A stretch of 64,000 nucleotides of DNA. Origin: Lutimonas vermicola. GTDB lineage: Bacteria > Bacteroidota > Bacteroidia > Flavobacteriales > Flavobacteriaceae. Positions 19,019 to 29,299 of this stretch are shown piece after piece. The notes under the pieces are model-generated. The model did no database searches. It saw nothing but the letters and a program-made list of their open reading frames with translations, and was not told the DNA's origin. A program made the translations under genes and the position numbers. How positions within the stretch are numbered: position 1 is the stretch's first letter; each line of letters starts with the position of its first letter. The stretch spans positions 496,001 to 560,000 of the forward strand of contig NZ_JBCDNA010000002.1 of assembly GCF_038433205.1 (NCBI RefSeq), read 5' to 3'.

Positions 19019-19504
19019 ATGGCCAAGGTTGGAATAATCATGGGTAGCGATTCAGATCTACCGATTATGCAGGAAGCAATTGATGTACTTAGAAGTTTTG
19101 GAATAGATTCGGAGGTAGACATCGTCTCTGCCCATCGCACTCCTGAAAAATTGTTTAGTTATGCGACCGAGGCCCACAAAAGAGGTCTAAAAGTTATTAT
19201 AGCCGGGGCCGGTGGAGCGGCACATCTTCCCGGAATGGTTGCTTCCATGAGCCCTTTGCCGGTAATAGGTGTACCGGTAAAATCGAGGAACTCCATAGAC
19301 GGATGGGATTCTGTGCTGTCGATACTGCAAATGCCGGGAGGCGTTCCAGTGGCAACAGTAGCTCTTGACGGCGCCAAAAATGCCGGAATTCTTGCTGCTC
19401 AGATCTTAGGCTCATCTGATATTGAAATCTTACATAAGATCATTTCATTCAAGGAAGATCTTAAACAAAAAGTCATCAAAGCATCTGATAAGCTGAAACA
19501 TTGA
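19019..19504 (+). CDS. purE: N5-carboxyaminoimidazole ribonucleotide mutase
   Basis: The 161-residue class I PurE converts N5-CAIR to CAIR in purine synthesis. Key segments are GIIMGSDSDLPIM (phosphate binding), VSAHRTPEKLFSYA (His of SAHRTP), and IAGAGGAAHLPGMVAS. The partner purK, often just upstream in flavobacteria, is not next to it here: upstream is a divergent GH3-like gene and downstream an M3 peptidase. purK is expected elsewhere in the genome. Confidence 0.96.
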   Translation: MAKVGIIMGSDSDLPIMQEAIDVLRSFGIDSEVDIVSAHRTPEKLFSYATEAHKRGLKVIIAGAGGAAHLPGMVASMSPLPVIGVPVKSRNSIDGWDSVLSILQMPGGVPVATVALDGAKNAGILAAQILGSSDIEILHKIISFKEDLKQKVIKASDKLKH

Positions 19505-19593
19505 ATCTCATAAGCCACAACCTGGGCTAAACCCAAGCACAAATTATTTAAACAATATCAAATGCCTTTCCAAGGCTTCAACATTATATATCC

Positions 19594-21624
19594 ATGAACA
19601 ATCCTTTATTAAAAGTATTTACGGCACCCCACGGATCAGCTCCGTTTTCGAGTATTAAAAATGAACATTTCAAACCAGCCTTTGAAACTGCTATCGACGA
19701 AGCCAAAAAGGAAATTGATAAAATTGTGGAAAATCCAGAACCTCCAAGTTTTGAAAATACCGTTGTCGCTCTTGAATTTTCCGCTAACAGACTCAACAGA
19801 ATATCAAGTATTTTTTTTAATTTGAATGCCGCAGAAACTAACGAAGAGATCCAGAAGATTGCCCAGGAGGTTTCACCCCTTCTCAGTGAATTTTCAAATG
19901 ACGTCAGGCTGAATGAAGCATTGTTTAAAAAAATAAAATCGGTTTTTCTCAATAAAGATCATTTGAATCTGAATCCGGAAGAAAGCATGCTTCTTGAGAA
20001 AAATTATAAGGCTTTTGTAAGAAACGGATCAAATTTAAATGAGGACGACAAAAAGATTCTGCGGGATATCGACATAAAGAAATCTAAATTAGGTTTGAAG
20101 TTTGGTGAAAATGTTTTGGCCGAAACAAATGCTTTCGAATTGCTTATAACTGATCAGGAGGATCTGTCTGGTTTGCCTGAGGGTGTCATTGAAGCCGCGC
20201 GCATGCTGGCTGATGAAAAGAAAAAAGATGGATGGGTATTTACGCTGGATTATCCAAGCTATATCCCATTTATGACCTATGCCGACAACAGGGCTCTGAG
20301 GGAAAAAATGGCAAAAGCCTTTGGAGCAAGAGGGATGCAAAATAATGAATATGACAATCAGCAAAATGTATTGGACATTGTAAACCTGAGGTATCAGCGC
20401 GCCAAATTACTGGGATATGCCTCACATGCCCATTATGTTTTGGAGGAGCGTATGGCAGAGGACCCTGATAAGGTTCAAAGTTTTCTTGAAAAACTGCTTA
20501 AAAAAGCAAAACCTGCTGCAAAAAAAGAATTCAAAATGCTTGAGGCACTCGCCAAAAAAGACGGTATTGATATCATGCAAAAATGGGATGGAGCTTATTA
20601 TTCAGAAAAGTTAAAGAAAGACATGTTCGACCTTGATGATGAAAAACTTAAGCCTTATTTTAAACTGGAAAATGTCATAGACGGAGTGTTTCAAATTGCA
20701 GGTAAACTTTACGATCTTCATTTTGAAGAAGTATCGAATATAGATACTTACCACGAAGAAGTTAAAACTTATGAAGTCAAGGATTCAAAAGGTGAATTTA
20801 TCGCCTTGTTTTATGCCGATTTCTTTCCACGCAAAGGAAAAAGAAACGGTGCGTGGATGACCAGTTATAAAGCCCAATGGAAAGAAGGAAAAACCAATTC
20901 CAGGCCCCATATTTCAATTGTATGTAACTTCACAAAACCAACCAATTCAAAACCTTCCTTGCTTACTTTTAATGAGGTCACCACCTTGTTTCATGAATTC
21001 GGTCATGCTTTGCACGGCATGTTGGCCAACACCACTTTTCCTAATCTGTCCGGCACAAGTGTTTATTGGGATTTTGTAGAGTTACCCAGCCAGATTCTTG
21101 AAAACTGGTGCTACGAAAAAGAAGCCCTTGAATTGTTTGCAAGGCATTACGAAAACAAGGAACTTATCCCGATGGAATTGGTCGGGAAAATCAAAGATTC
21201 TTCAAACTTTCTTGAAGGAATAGCCACCCTGAGACAATTGAGCTTTGCCATGCTCGATATGTCTTATCATGCCCATGACCCGGCATCCATAAAGAATGTA
21301 AAAGAATTCGAAAATGATGCTTTTCGCGAGACTCGGTTGTACCCTGATGTTGACATAAATTGCATGAGTACGGCTTTCTCCCATATTTTTCAGGGTGGAT
21401 ATTCTGCAGGGTATTACAGTTATAAATGGGCCGAGGTACTTGATGCCGATGCCTTCGAGGCATTTAAAGAAGCCGGTATTTTTAACAAGGAGGTCGCTTC
21501 TAAGTTTAAAGAAAATATATTGAGTAAAGGAGGAACTGAAAAACCAATGGTTTTGTACAAAAGATTCAGGGGCAAGGAACCAAATGTCAATGCACTTTTA
21601 AAAAGAGCAGGACTTCTGGCTTAA
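19594..21624 (+). CDS. M3-family zinc oligopeptidase
   Basis: The 676-residue peptidase resembles dipeptidyl carboxypeptidase Dcp and oligopeptidase A. The zinc site is FHEFGHALHGML with His467, Glu468 and His471; the third ligand should be a Glu about 25 residues later (WDFVELPSQ). The C-terminal region has FSHIFQGGYSAGYYSYKWAEVLDADAFE, the Tyr-rich substrate loop of the family. There is no signal peptide, so it is probably cytosolic and degrades short peptides. It starts 89 bp after purE on the same strand. Confidence 0.95.
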   Translation: MNNPLLKVFTAPHGSAPFSSIKNEHFKPAFETAIDEAKKEIDKIVENPEPPSFENTVVALEFSANRLNRISSIFFNLNAAETNEEIQKIAQEVSPLLSEFSNDVRLNEALFKKIKSVFLNKDHLNLNPEESMLLEKNYKAFVRNGSNLNEDDKKILRDIDIKKSKLGLKFGENVLAETNAFELLITDQEDLSGLPEGVIEAARMLADEKKKDGWVFTLDYPSYIPFMTYADNRALREKMAKAFGARGMQNNEYDNQQNVLDIVNLRYQRAKLLGYASHAHYVLEERMAEDPDKVQSFLEKLLKKAKPAAKKEFKMLEALAKKDGIDIMQKWDGAYYSEKLKKDMFDLDDEKLKPYFKLENVIDGVFQIAGKLYDLHFEEVSNIDTYHEEVKTYEVKDSKGEFIALFYADFFPRKGKRNGAWMTSYKAQWKEGKTNSRPHISIVCNFTKPTNSKPSLLTFNEVTTLFHEFGHALHGMLANTTFPNLSGTSVYWDFVELPSQILENWCYEKEALELFARHYENKELIPMELVGKIKDSSNFLEGIATLRQLSFAMLDMSYHAHDPASIKNVKEFENDAFRETRLYPDVDINCMSTAFSHIFQGGYSAGYYSYKWAEVLDADAFEAFKEAGIFNKEVASKFKENILSKGGTEKPMVLYKRFRGKEPNVNALLKRAGLLA

Positions 21625-21771
21625 ATTTCCTTTTTCCTTATAATTAATATGGCAGCAGACATTGTTAAGCTCTCCGTAAACGAGAAAAATCAGGAAAATC
21701 AATTTCTCAATAGCTTCTTATATAAATTGAAATAACTTATTTTTACTGCATAAAAAAATAGAACAGAATTT

Positions 21772-23175
21772 ATGAAATCATACGATGTTACCGTAATTGG
21801 ATCTGGTCCCGGAGGATATGTTGCTGCCATAAGATCGGCGCAACTAGGTTTAAAAACTGCTATTGTTGAAAAATACAGTACCCTTGGAGGCACTTGCCTC
21901 AATGTAGGTTGCATTCCAAGTAAGGCCCTTCTTGATTCTTCTCATCATTATGAGGATGCCGTAAAGCATTTTGAAACTCATGGGATAGAAATTCCGGGAG
22001 AGATCAAAGTAAATCTGGAAAAAATGATTGCCAGAAAGCAAGCTGTTGTTGACCAGACTACGGGTGGTATCGATTTCTTAATGAAAAAAAACAATATTGA
22101 TGTCTACCATGGAACAGGGAGTTTTAAGGATAAGACGCATATTCTTGTTAACGGAGATGGTAAAAGTGCAGAAGAAATTGAATCAAAAAATACAATTATA
22201 GCTACCGGAAGCAAACCTGCGAACCTTCCATTTATCAAACTTGATAAAGAACGTATTATTACTTCAACTGAAGCCTTGAAATTGAAAGAGGTTCCCAAGC
22301 ACCTTGTCGTGATTGGGGGAGGCGTTATTGGTCTTGAACTTGGTCAGGTTTACAAAAGATTAGGAGCCGAGGTTACTGTTGTTGAATATATGGACCGTAT
22401 TATTCCGACTATGGATGCCGGGCTTTCAAAAGAACTTACCAAGGTCTTGAAAAAGCAAAAATTTAAGATCAATGTTTCTCATAAGGTAAAAGCAGTGAAC
22501 AGAAAAGGAAATGAGGTCGTTGTTTTGGCTGATGATAAAAAAGGAAACGAAGTTGAGATAAAAGGTGATTATTGCCTGGTTTCGGTGGGTAGAAAGGCTT
22601 TTACCGATGGCCTTGGGCTTGAAGCTGCAGGTATCGTTGCAAACGATCGGGGTCAGATTGAGGTGAATGATCGTCTTCAGACAAATGTTCAGAATATTTA
22701 TGCAGTAGGAGATGTAATCAGAGGGGCCATGCTCGCCCATAAAGCAGAAGAAGAAGGTACCATGGCTGCTGAAATTATTGCCGGCCAAAAATCCCATATA
22801 GATTATAACTTAATTCCGGGAGTTGTTTATACATGGCCGGAAGTGGCTTCAGTGGGTAAAACGGAAGCGGAGCTAAAAGAAGCAGGTGTTGATTATAAAA
22901 CGGGGAGCTTTCCTATGAGAGCCTTAGGCAGAGCCCGGGCCAGTATGGATATTGATGGCTTGATCAAAGTTTTGGCGGATGCCAGGACAGATGAAATTCT
23001 GGGCGTTCATATGATAGGTGCAAGAGCTGCTGATTTGATCGCCGAAGCCGTAGTTGCCATGGAATTCAGAGCTTCCAGCGAGGATGTTGCGCGAATGAGT
23101 CATGCACATCCTACTTTTACGGAAGCCATGAAAGAGGCTTGCCTTGCTGTTGATGGCAGGGCATTACATAGTTGA
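21772..23175 (+). CDS. lpdA: Dihydrolipoyl dehydrogenase
   Basis: This 467-residue flavoprotein is the E3 component that reoxidises lipoyl groups of 2-oxoacid dehydrogenase or glycine-cleavage complexes with NAD+. The FAD-binding GSGPGGYVAAIRSAQLG is at the N-terminus. The redox-active disulfide is in GGTCLNVGCIPSKALL (about 41-56), the NAD-binding motif is GGGVIGLELGQVYKRLGAEV, and the C-terminal HAHPTFTEA carries the catalytic His. It is not next to any E1 or E2 gene here. The 147-bp space upstream has only a weak -7-like TATTTTTA. Confidence 0.96.
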   Translation: MKSYDVTVIGSGPGGYVAAIRSAQLGLKTAIVEKYSTLGGTCLNVGCIPSKALLDSSHHYEDAVKHFETHGIEIPGEIKVNLEKMIARKQAVVDQTTGGIDFLMKKNNIDVYHGTGSFKDKTHILVNGDGKSAEEIESKNTIIATGSKPANLPFIKLDKERIITSTEALKLKEVPKHLVVIGGGVIGLELGQVYKRLGAEVTVVEYMDRIIPTMDAGLSKELTKVLKKQKFKINVSHKVKAVNRKGNEVVVLADDKKGNEVEIKGDYCLVSVGRKAFTDGLGLEAAGIVANDRGQIEVNDRLQTNVQNIYAVGDVIRGAMLAHKAEEEGTMAAEIIAGQKSHIDYNLIPGVVYTWPEVASVGKTEAELKEAGVDYKTGSFPMRALGRARASMDIDGLIKVLADARTDEILGVHMIGARAADLIAEAVVAMEFRASSEDVARMSHAHPTFTEAMKEACLAVDGRALHS

Positions 23176-23209
23176 TTTCTGACATACATAAAATCTGTAC
23201 ACCTGTATT

Positions 23210-23217
23210 TATATTTG
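23210..23217 (+). promoter_or_regulatory. Bacteroidota -7 box before the TonB receptor at 23254
   Basis: TATATTTG fits TAnnTTTG and lies 36 bp before the ATG. No convincing -33 TTTG is seen at the usual distance. It would drive the receptor and the DUF4249 gene. Confidence 0.45.
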
Positions 23218-23253
23218 TCAGTACTTTTTTAAATAAGCCATTACCCCCAAAAA

Positions 23254-25623
23254 ATGAAAAGATTGCCCTTCCTTCTGCTACTGGTTTCTTCCTGGATTTG
23301 GGCTCAGGATAATTATACGATTAGCGGAACTGTAAAAGACTTGGGAAGCGGTGAAACCTTATTCGGAGCCACTGTTTTTATAAAAGATTCTTCTGTCGGT
23401 ACAAACACAAATGAATACGGATTTTTTTCCATTAGTGCTTCTGAAGGAAATTATACGCTTATTGTATCTTATTTGGGTTTTGAAGATATTTCTAAAGAAA
23501 TTATTCTAAATGAGGACCAAAATATACAAATTGAGCTTTCTGAAATCAGTAATCAGTTAAATGAGGTAGTCATCAATGCAGATGATTCGGAAGATATCAG
23601 TCTTCGAAAGCCACAAATGAGTGTCTCAAAACTCAATGTAGCCACCATTAAGCAAATGCCCTCCGTGCTTGGGGAAGTGGATATCATCAAATCTATCCAG
23701 TTATTGCCTGGTGTAACGAACAACGGTGAAGGATCAAGCGGCTTCAATGTTCGCGGTGGTTCCGTAGATCAAAACCTTGTATTGCTGGACGAAACCATCA
23801 TATACAACACCTCTCACCTGTTGGGGTTTTTCTCGATTTTCAATTCAGATGCCATAAAGGATGTTAAATTATACAAGGGAAATATCCCTGCAAGATTTGG
23901 AGGTCGTGCTTCGTCGGTCCTGGATGTTAGGCAAAAAGACGGAAACAACAGAATTTTCATGCTCACAGGCGGTATAGGTTCGGTGTCGAGCAGATTAGCC
24001 ATTGAAGGCCCCATCGTAAAAGAAAGAAGTTCTTTTTTGGTGGCAGGCCGGGGATCTTACGCCCATTTGTTCCTGAAATTGGATGACGATTTGAAAGAAA
24101 ACAGTGCTTATTTTTACGATCTGAATTTAAAAACCAACTTTGAAATCAATGAAAGCAACCAACTTTTCCTTTCCGGCTATTTCGGGAGGGATGTTTTTAA
24201 ATTGAATGAAAACTTTAACAGCTCTTACGGGAATTTCTCCGGTAATTTAAGGTGGAATCATGTATTCAATGATAAAATTTTCTCTAATCTCTCTTTGAAT
24301 TACAGTAAATACGACTATGAACTGGAAATCAAAGCCTTTGAATTTGACTGGTTATCACAGATAGATAATTACAACCTCAAATATGCTTTGAGTTATTATA
24401 TCAATAATGACATTCAATTGGATTTTGGTATTAACGGTATACAGTATCTTTTTAATCCTGGAATCATTAGTCCGACATCAGAAACTTCAGGGATCAATTA
24501 TCTGAAACTTGACCAGAAAAGGGCTTTGGAGGGAGGTATTTATGTAGGAACCGAACACCGAATAACTCCAAAATTATCATTACAATACGGAATCCGGTAC
24601 AGCGATTTTGCGAGGTTGGGTGGCCAGTCACTAATAACCTATAGAAATGATCAACCGGTTGTCTATAATGAAGTTTTAGACATTTATGAACGTGGTACCC
24701 CTACAGGAAGTGTCGACTATAAAAAAGGTGAGCTTATGGAAGGATTTGGAAACCTGGAACCACGACTGGCCTTTTCTTATCAATTCAATGAGAAAACAGC
24801 TGTAAAAGGAGGTTATTCAAGAGTGGCTCAATACATTCATTTGATTTCAAACACAACATCAGTAACGCCTTTGGACGTATGGGCACCCAGTGGTCCATAT
24901 ATCGAACCTCAGTTGTCAAATCAATATGCCCTGGGCTATTTTAAAAAATTCAAAGAAAATAATTTTTCCCTTGAGGTCGAAGTGTACTACAAGGATATTG
25001 AGAACAGGATCGACTATATCGATGGATCAGACCTCATTGGGAATAATACGATAGAAACAGAAATTTTAAACGGTGAATCCAAGGCTTATGGATTAGAATT
25101 TTTACTGAGGAAAACCAAAGGAAGTTTTACGGGCTGGCTGGCCTATACCCTTTCTAAATCTGAACAGAGAACTCCTGGTGGAAAAGCCGGAGGTCCTGGA
25201 ATAAATAATGGCAACTGGTATTATACGCCGTTTGACAGAACTCATGATTTATCTTTTACCGGAAGCTACAGATTAAATAAAAAATGGAGGTTAAATGCTA
25301 ATATTATTTACCAAACGGGAAGGCCTGTAACTTACCCAACCGGTCAATACACCTATGAGGGACTGTCTATTGCAAGTTATTCAGACAGGAATTCAGACAG
25401 GTTACCGGCGTATCACAGAATAGATGTTTCAGCTATACTTGTTCCCGGGAAACCAAATCGAAAATGGAAAGGTGAATGGGTTTTCGGCATCTATAATATT
25501 TATAATCGCAGGAATGCAGCTTCTATTTCCTTTTCCCAGAATCGGGAAACCGGGTTAAACGAGGCGACAAGAACGGCCATTTTCGGGATTGTTCCTTCTG
25601 TAACATATAATTTTAAATTTTAG
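23254..25623 (+). CDS. TonB-dependent receptor with carboxypeptidase-like domain
   Basis: The 789-residue protein has a signal peptide (about 1-18, ending IWAQ). A carboxypeptidase regulatory-like domain follows (about 20-105, YTISGTVKDLGSGETLFGAT), then a plug domain (about 115-225) with SGFNVRGGSVDQNLVLLDE and IPARFGGRASSVLDV, and a 22-strand-type barrel ending in Phe (VPSVTYNFKF). Many aromatic, Asn-rich strands are visible. It is followed after 4 bp by a DUF4249 lipoprotein; such pairs are common in Bacteroidota and appear to be uptake systems distinct from SusCD. The ligand is not known. Confidence 0.94.
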   Translation: MKRLPFLLLLVSSWIWAQDNYTISGTVKDLGSGETLFGATVFIKDSSVGTNTNEYGFFSISASEGNYTLIVSYLGFEDISKEIILNEDQNIQIELSEISNQLNEVVINADDSEDISLRKPQMSVSKLNVATIKQMPSVLGEVDIIKSIQLLPGVTNNGEGSSGFNVRGGSVDQNLVLLDETIIYNTSHLLGFFSIFNSDAIKDVKLYKGNIPARFGGRASSVLDVRQKDGNNRIFMLTGGIGSVSSRLAIEGPIVKERSSFLVAGRGSYAHLFLKLDDDLKENSAYFYDLNLKTNFEINESNQLFLSGYFGRDVFKLNENFNSSYGNFSGNLRWNHVFNDKIFSNLSLNYSKYDYELEIKAFEFDWLSQIDNYNLKYALSYYINNDIQLDFGINGIQYLFNPGIISPTSETSGINYLKLDQKRALEGGIYVGTEHRITPKLSLQYGIRYSDFARLGGQSLITYRNDQPVVYNEVLDIYERGTPTGSVDYKKGELMEGFGNLEPRLAFSYQFNEKTAVKGGYSRVAQYIHLISNTTSVTPLDVWAPSGPYIEPQLSNQYALGYFKKFKENNFSLEVEVYYKDIENRIDYIDGSDLIGNNTIETEILNGESKAYGLEFLLRKTKGSFTGWLAYTLSKSEQRTPGGKAGGPGINNGNWYYTPFDRTHDLSFTGSYRLNKKWRLNANIIYQTGRPVTYPTGQYTYEGLSIASYSDRNSDRLPAYHRIDVSAILVPGKPNRKWKGEWVFGIYNIYNRRNAASISFSQNRETGLNEATRTAIFGIVPSVTYNFKF

Positions 25624-25627
25624 CCAA

Positions 25628-26473
25628 ATGAAAAGTTATAGATTAAAATTGAGTTTTGCAGTTTGTCTTCTTTTTATATCCTGCACCGATGTCATTGATG
25701 TGGAGGTTCCCGAAGCTGAGCCAAGGCTAGTCATAGAGGCCTCAATGGATTGGGAAAAAGGATCTGAAGGAAATGAACAAATGATTAAACTAAGCTTGTC
25801 AACACCCTATTTTGACAATCTCAGTGAAACAGCTGTCACAGGTGCGAGTGTTAAAGTAATTAAAGATGACGATCAAACCGAGATTGTTTTTATAGATCAG
25901 AACGACGGAACGTACACAACAGATGAATTTGTAGCCGTTATGGACCAGTCTTATACCCTTGAAGTCATTTATGAAAATGAGGTCTATGGGGCTTCAGGAA
26001 AGATTACACCGGTTACAAAAATTACTGCATTATTCCAATCAAAAGAGAACGGGTTTGACAAAAACGCCCTCGAAGTCAATATAGAGTACATTGATCCTAA
26101 GGATATAAAAAATTTCTATCTTGTCAAGTTCCAAAGAAGAGGTGACCTCTTACCTGCACTTTTTGATATGAAAGATGAATTTACCGATGGAAATCTAATG
26201 ACCATTTTCTATGAAAAACTTGAAGATGAGGATTCGGGTGAAACCGAATTTCAACCGGGTGATATTGTAGACATTTCTCTATTGGGCGTTTCTGAACAAT
26301 ATTACAACTATATAAGGTTGCTGATTGCACAATCCGGAGGACCCGGAGGGCCTTTTACAACAATCCCGGCTGAAATAAAGGGCAATTGCTTTAACGTTTC
26401 AAATCCTGAAAAATATCCCTTTGGTTATTTCAGGTTATCAGAAGTAGATTCAAAAGGTTTCCTTTTTAAATAA
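25628..26473 (+). CDS. DUF4249 family lipoprotein
   Basis: A 281-residue lipoprotein with lipobox FISC (Cys19) and the family opening TDVIDVEVPEAEPRLVIEA. The mature part is an Ig-like or beta-sandwich protein (TGASVKVIKDDDQTE, YTLEVIYENEVYGASGKITPV). The start is 4 bp after the stop of the TonB-dependent receptor, so they form one transcription unit. It probably sits at the outer membrane as the receptor's partner. No ligand-binding residue can be named. Confidence 0.88.
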   Translation: MKSYRLKLSFAVCLLFISCTDVIDVEVPEAEPRLVIEASMDWEKGSEGNEQMIKLSLSTPYFDNLSETAVTGASVKVIKDDDQTEIVFIDQNDGTYTTDEFVAVMDQSYTLEVIYENEVYGASGKITPVTKITALFQSKENGFDKNALEVNIEYIDPKDIKNFYLVKFQRRGDLLPALFDMKDEFTDGNLMTIFYEKLEDEDSGETEFQPGDIVDISLLGVSEQYYNYIRLLIAQSGGPGGPFTTIPAEIKGNCFNVSNPEKYPFGYFRLSEVDSKGFLFK

Positions 26474-26502
26474 AAAATTAGTATTAAATTTTTGTTTTTG
26501 CC

Positions 26503-27807
26503 GTGATCCGGATATCCAAAACCATATCGAATGAATTAGCAAAAATCTCTAAGGAACAAGCCTTAGGGTGGGCACAACAATTTGACGAAATCATCTTTCT
26601 GGAATCTAATAAAGACGGTCAGGCAGTTCAAGAGAAATACGGTGAAATTGAAGCTGTTTTGGCTGTTGGAGCCCATCAAATTCTTTCTGCAGCATCACAT
26701 GGAGCCTTTGAAAAACTAAAACACTTCAGGCAAAAGCATAAAGATTATCTTTTTGGATACCTAAGTTATGATCTAAAAAACGATATTGAAGATCTTAGTT
26801 CAAAGAACCCTGATCATTTAAATTTCCCTGAATTGTTTTTCTTTCAGCCAAAAAAGGTGATTTTATGGAAAAATGACTCGGTTGAATTCCTGTATATGGA
26901 GGAATATAAGGCTGAGATCGAAAAAGATGTACAAGAAATCAGACAGGTTAAACTTAAGTCTGAAACACCTTCAGGTAATTGTCAAATTTCTTCAAGACTC
27001 TCTAAGGAGGACTATTTTGAAAAAGTAAGCAATGTTCTCAAACACATATACAGGGGAGATATATACGAGGTTAATTATTGTCAGGAATTTTATGCTGAAG
27101 ACTGTGACATCAATACCATTGGGGTCTATCAAAAATTAAATCAGATTTCTCAGGCACCTTTTGCCAGTTATATCAAACTAAGCGATAAGTTTTTACTTTG
27201 TGCATCTCCCGAAAGGTTTGTGAAAAAACAAAATAACAAAATCATTGTACAGCCCATTAAAGGAACAGCACGAAGATTAAGCGATCTTGCCGAAGACAAA
27301 AAACTTGCTGAATCCCTGGTAAACGACCCAAAAGAAAGAGCTGAGAATATCATGATCGTCGACCTGATAAGAAATGATCTTTCAAAAAATGCAGTCAAAG
27401 GCAGCGTTCATGTTGAAGAACTATGTAAGGTATATTCGTTTAAACAGGTTCATCAACTTATTTCGACCGTGGTTTGCACAGTAGACAGGGATGACAACGA
27501 CGTCGACATCATCAGGAACCTTTTTCCGATGGGCAGCATGACAGGCGCTCCTAAAATTTCGGCGATGAAGATTATTGAAGAAGAAGAAGAAACCAAAAGA
27601 GGGCTTTATTCTGGTGCGGTTGGCTATTTTAACCCTGAAGGTGATTTTGATTTTAATGTGGTGATCAGAAGCATTCTATACAATGCTACTAAAAAATATG
27701 TATCCTTTTCGGTGGGAAGTGCCATCACTTCTCTTTCGGTTATTGAAAATGAATACGAGGAATGTTTACTCAAGGCGAAAGCATTGAAAGAAGCATTGAC
27801 AAATTAA
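26503..27807 (+). CDS. pabB: Aminodeoxychorismate synthase component I-like enzyme
   Basis: The 434-residue chorismate-binding enzyme most likely makes 4-amino-4-deoxychorismate for folate. Catalytic-domain landmarks: YEVNYCQEFYAE, SPERFVK, QPIKGTARR (about 250-258), DLIRNDLSKNAV, and near the end GSMTGAPKISAMKII followed by RGLYSGAVGYFNPEG. The second Lys/Thr block (IKGT) fits PabB/TrpE-type enzymes; the genomic context (no trp genes) favours PabB. The start is GTG, the only one possible because an in-frame TAA lies just upstream (26485-26487). No pabA or pabC neighbours are present. Confidence 0.88.
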   Translation: MIRISKTISNELAKISKEQALGWAQQFDEIIFLESNKDGQAVQEKYGEIEAVLAVGAHQILSAASHGAFEKLKHFRQKHKDYLFGYLSYDLKNDIEDLSSKNPDHLNFPELFFFQPKKVILWKNDSVEFLYMEEYKAEIEKDVQEIRQVKLKSETPSGNCQISSRLSKEDYFEKVSNVLKHIYRGDIYEVNYCQEFYAEDCDINTIGVYQKLNQISQAPFASYIKLSDKFLLCASPERFVKKQNNKIIVQPIKGTARRLSDLAEDKKLAESLVNDPKERAENIMIVDLIRNDLSKNAVKGSVHVEELCKVYSFKQVHQLISTVVCTVDRDDNDVDIIRNLFPMGSMTGAPKISAMKIIEEEEETKRGLYSGAVGYFNPEGDFDFNVVIRSILYNATKKYVSFSVGSAITSLSVIENEYEECLLKAKALKEALTN

Positions 27808-27974
27808 TCTTCTTTTTTTGAACGATACAACCGTCAGTCGGAGTTAATCCCCATTCCATTGTCCATCTTTATAGCCTGTTGATATTCCAGTATCTTGCCC
27901 TGGGCACATCGCTTAGATAAAAAATAAGAGCCAACTTTTAAAGATCTTTACTCCAATGCATCCTTTTAGCTCAA

Positions 27975-29270
27975 TTACGAATGAATCAGGCCATTTGCCT
28001 TTTCCATTTTAGCCTTGATCCTGTCTAAGCCCAAATTTCCTATACTACCGATGTGGCTATGCACAACTTCTTTATCAGGCATAAAATTGCCCTCAACCAC
28101 TTTTTCTCCAACAATCTTATACGCATCTCTAAAGGGGGTTCCTTCTTGAACCAGTTTATTCACCTCCTCTACGGTAAACAGATAATCATAAATCTTTTGA
28201 TCAGTAATATTCCTGTTCACTTGTATAGAACTCAATGAAAAAGTAAACATTTCCAGGCATGATTTCAAGGCCTGAATACCGGGTATTAAGCCCTCTTTTA
28301 ACAATTGCAGGTCCCTGTGATAACCGCTTGGAAGATTATTGATGATCAAGGTAAGCTCATAGGGTAATGATTGCACTTTGTTGCATTTACCCCTTATCAA
28401 TTCAAACACATCCGGATTTTTTTTATGAGGCATAATGCTTGAACCGGTGGTCAGTTCATCAGGAAATGAAACAAAACCAAAATTTTGACTCATATACAGG
28501 CATATATCCATGGCAAATTTTGATAGTGTTCCTGCCACCGAACTCATGGCAAAAGCTGTACTTCGTTCTGTTTTACCCCTGCTCATCTGAGCCGCAACAG
28601 AATTTACCTTTAAATCACTAAATCCCATTTCTGCAGTTGTATGATCACGGTCTATTGGAAATGAGCTCCCGTAGCCGGCTGCCGAGCCCAAGGGGTTTTG
28701 ATCCACTATCTGATAAGCAGCATTTAGCATATATACATCATCAATCAAACTCTCCGCATAAGCAGAGAACCACATCCCAAAGGAGGAAGGCATTGCCACC
28801 TGAAAATGGGTATAGCCCGGGAGCAGCGTTTCTTTGTGAGTTTCAGCTAATTCTATCAACAGATCAAAAAAACCTTGCATCATAGCACTGATTTCTTTGA
28901 TTTCCGCTCTTAAATACAAATGAACATCCACCAAGACCTGATCATTCCTTGAACGAGCCGTATGGATTTTTTTACCTGTGTCCCCCAACTTTTGAGTAAG
29001 CATAAATTCCACTTTTGAATGTACATCCTCGAATTCATCTTCAATAACGAAATTACCATCCTCAATCATCCTTGTGATTTGAGCCAGCTCCTTCTCCAAT
29101 TTATCCATTTCAATTGATGTAAGCAATCCAATTTTATGAAGCATTCTGGCATGGGCCAGCGAACCTATAACATCGTATTTGGCTAATACAAGATCAAGTT
29201 CCCTGTCATTGCCAACAGTAAACAGATCAATTTTTTTGTCAGTACTAAATCCTTTATCCCAAAGTTTCAT
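27975..29270 (-). CDS. argH: Argininosuccinate lyase
   Basis: The 431-residue enzyme of the fumarase/aspartase superfamily splits argininosuccinate into arginine and fumarate, the last step of the route. The signature GSSIMPHKKNPDVFELIRGK is at about 275-294, the catalytic Ser lying in its GSS. Other conserved blocks are DVHSKVEFML, TARSRNDQVLVD and GYTHFQVAMP. It is the last gene of the arg/pro operon and starts 29 bp after the deacylase gene. The 167 bp between its end and pabB show no recognised gene; a run of T after a weak GC stem on the minus strand (near 27914-27930) may be the terminator. Confidence 0.97.
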   Translation of the reverse strand: MKLWDKGFSTDKKIDLFTVGNDRELDLVLAKYDVIGSLAHARMLHKIGLLTSIEMDKLEKELAQITRMIEDGNFVIEDEFEDVHSKVEFMLTQKLGDTGKKIHTARSRNDQVLVDVHLYLRAEIKEISAMMQGFFDLLIELAETHKETLLPGYTHFQVAMPSSFGMWFSAYAESLIDDVYMLNAAYQIVDQNPLGSAAGYGSSFPIDRDHTTAEMGFSDLKVNSVAAQMSRGKTERSTAFAMSSVAGTLSKFAMDICLYMSQNFGFVSFPDELTTGSSIMPHKKNPDVFELIRGKCNKVQSLPYELTLIINNLPSGYHRDLQLLKEGLIPGIQALKSCLEMFTFSLSSIQVNRNITDQKIYDYLFTVEEVNKLVQEGTPFRDAYKIVGEKVVEGNFMPDKEVVHSHIGSIGNLGLDRIKAKMEKANGLIHS

Positions 29271-29299
29271 ATCTTTTTATTTTATGCGCCTGTGTAAGA

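Noticed and set aside
21649..21735. A 28-codon frame (MAADIVKLSVNEKNQENQF and nine more residues) between the M3 peptidase and lpd
   Set aside because: It is short, resembles nothing I know, and has no promoter box; it may be chance or a gene remnant.
27808..27974. Possible gene remnant between pabB and argH
   Set aside because: Both strands were translated; stops are frequent and no family was recognised.
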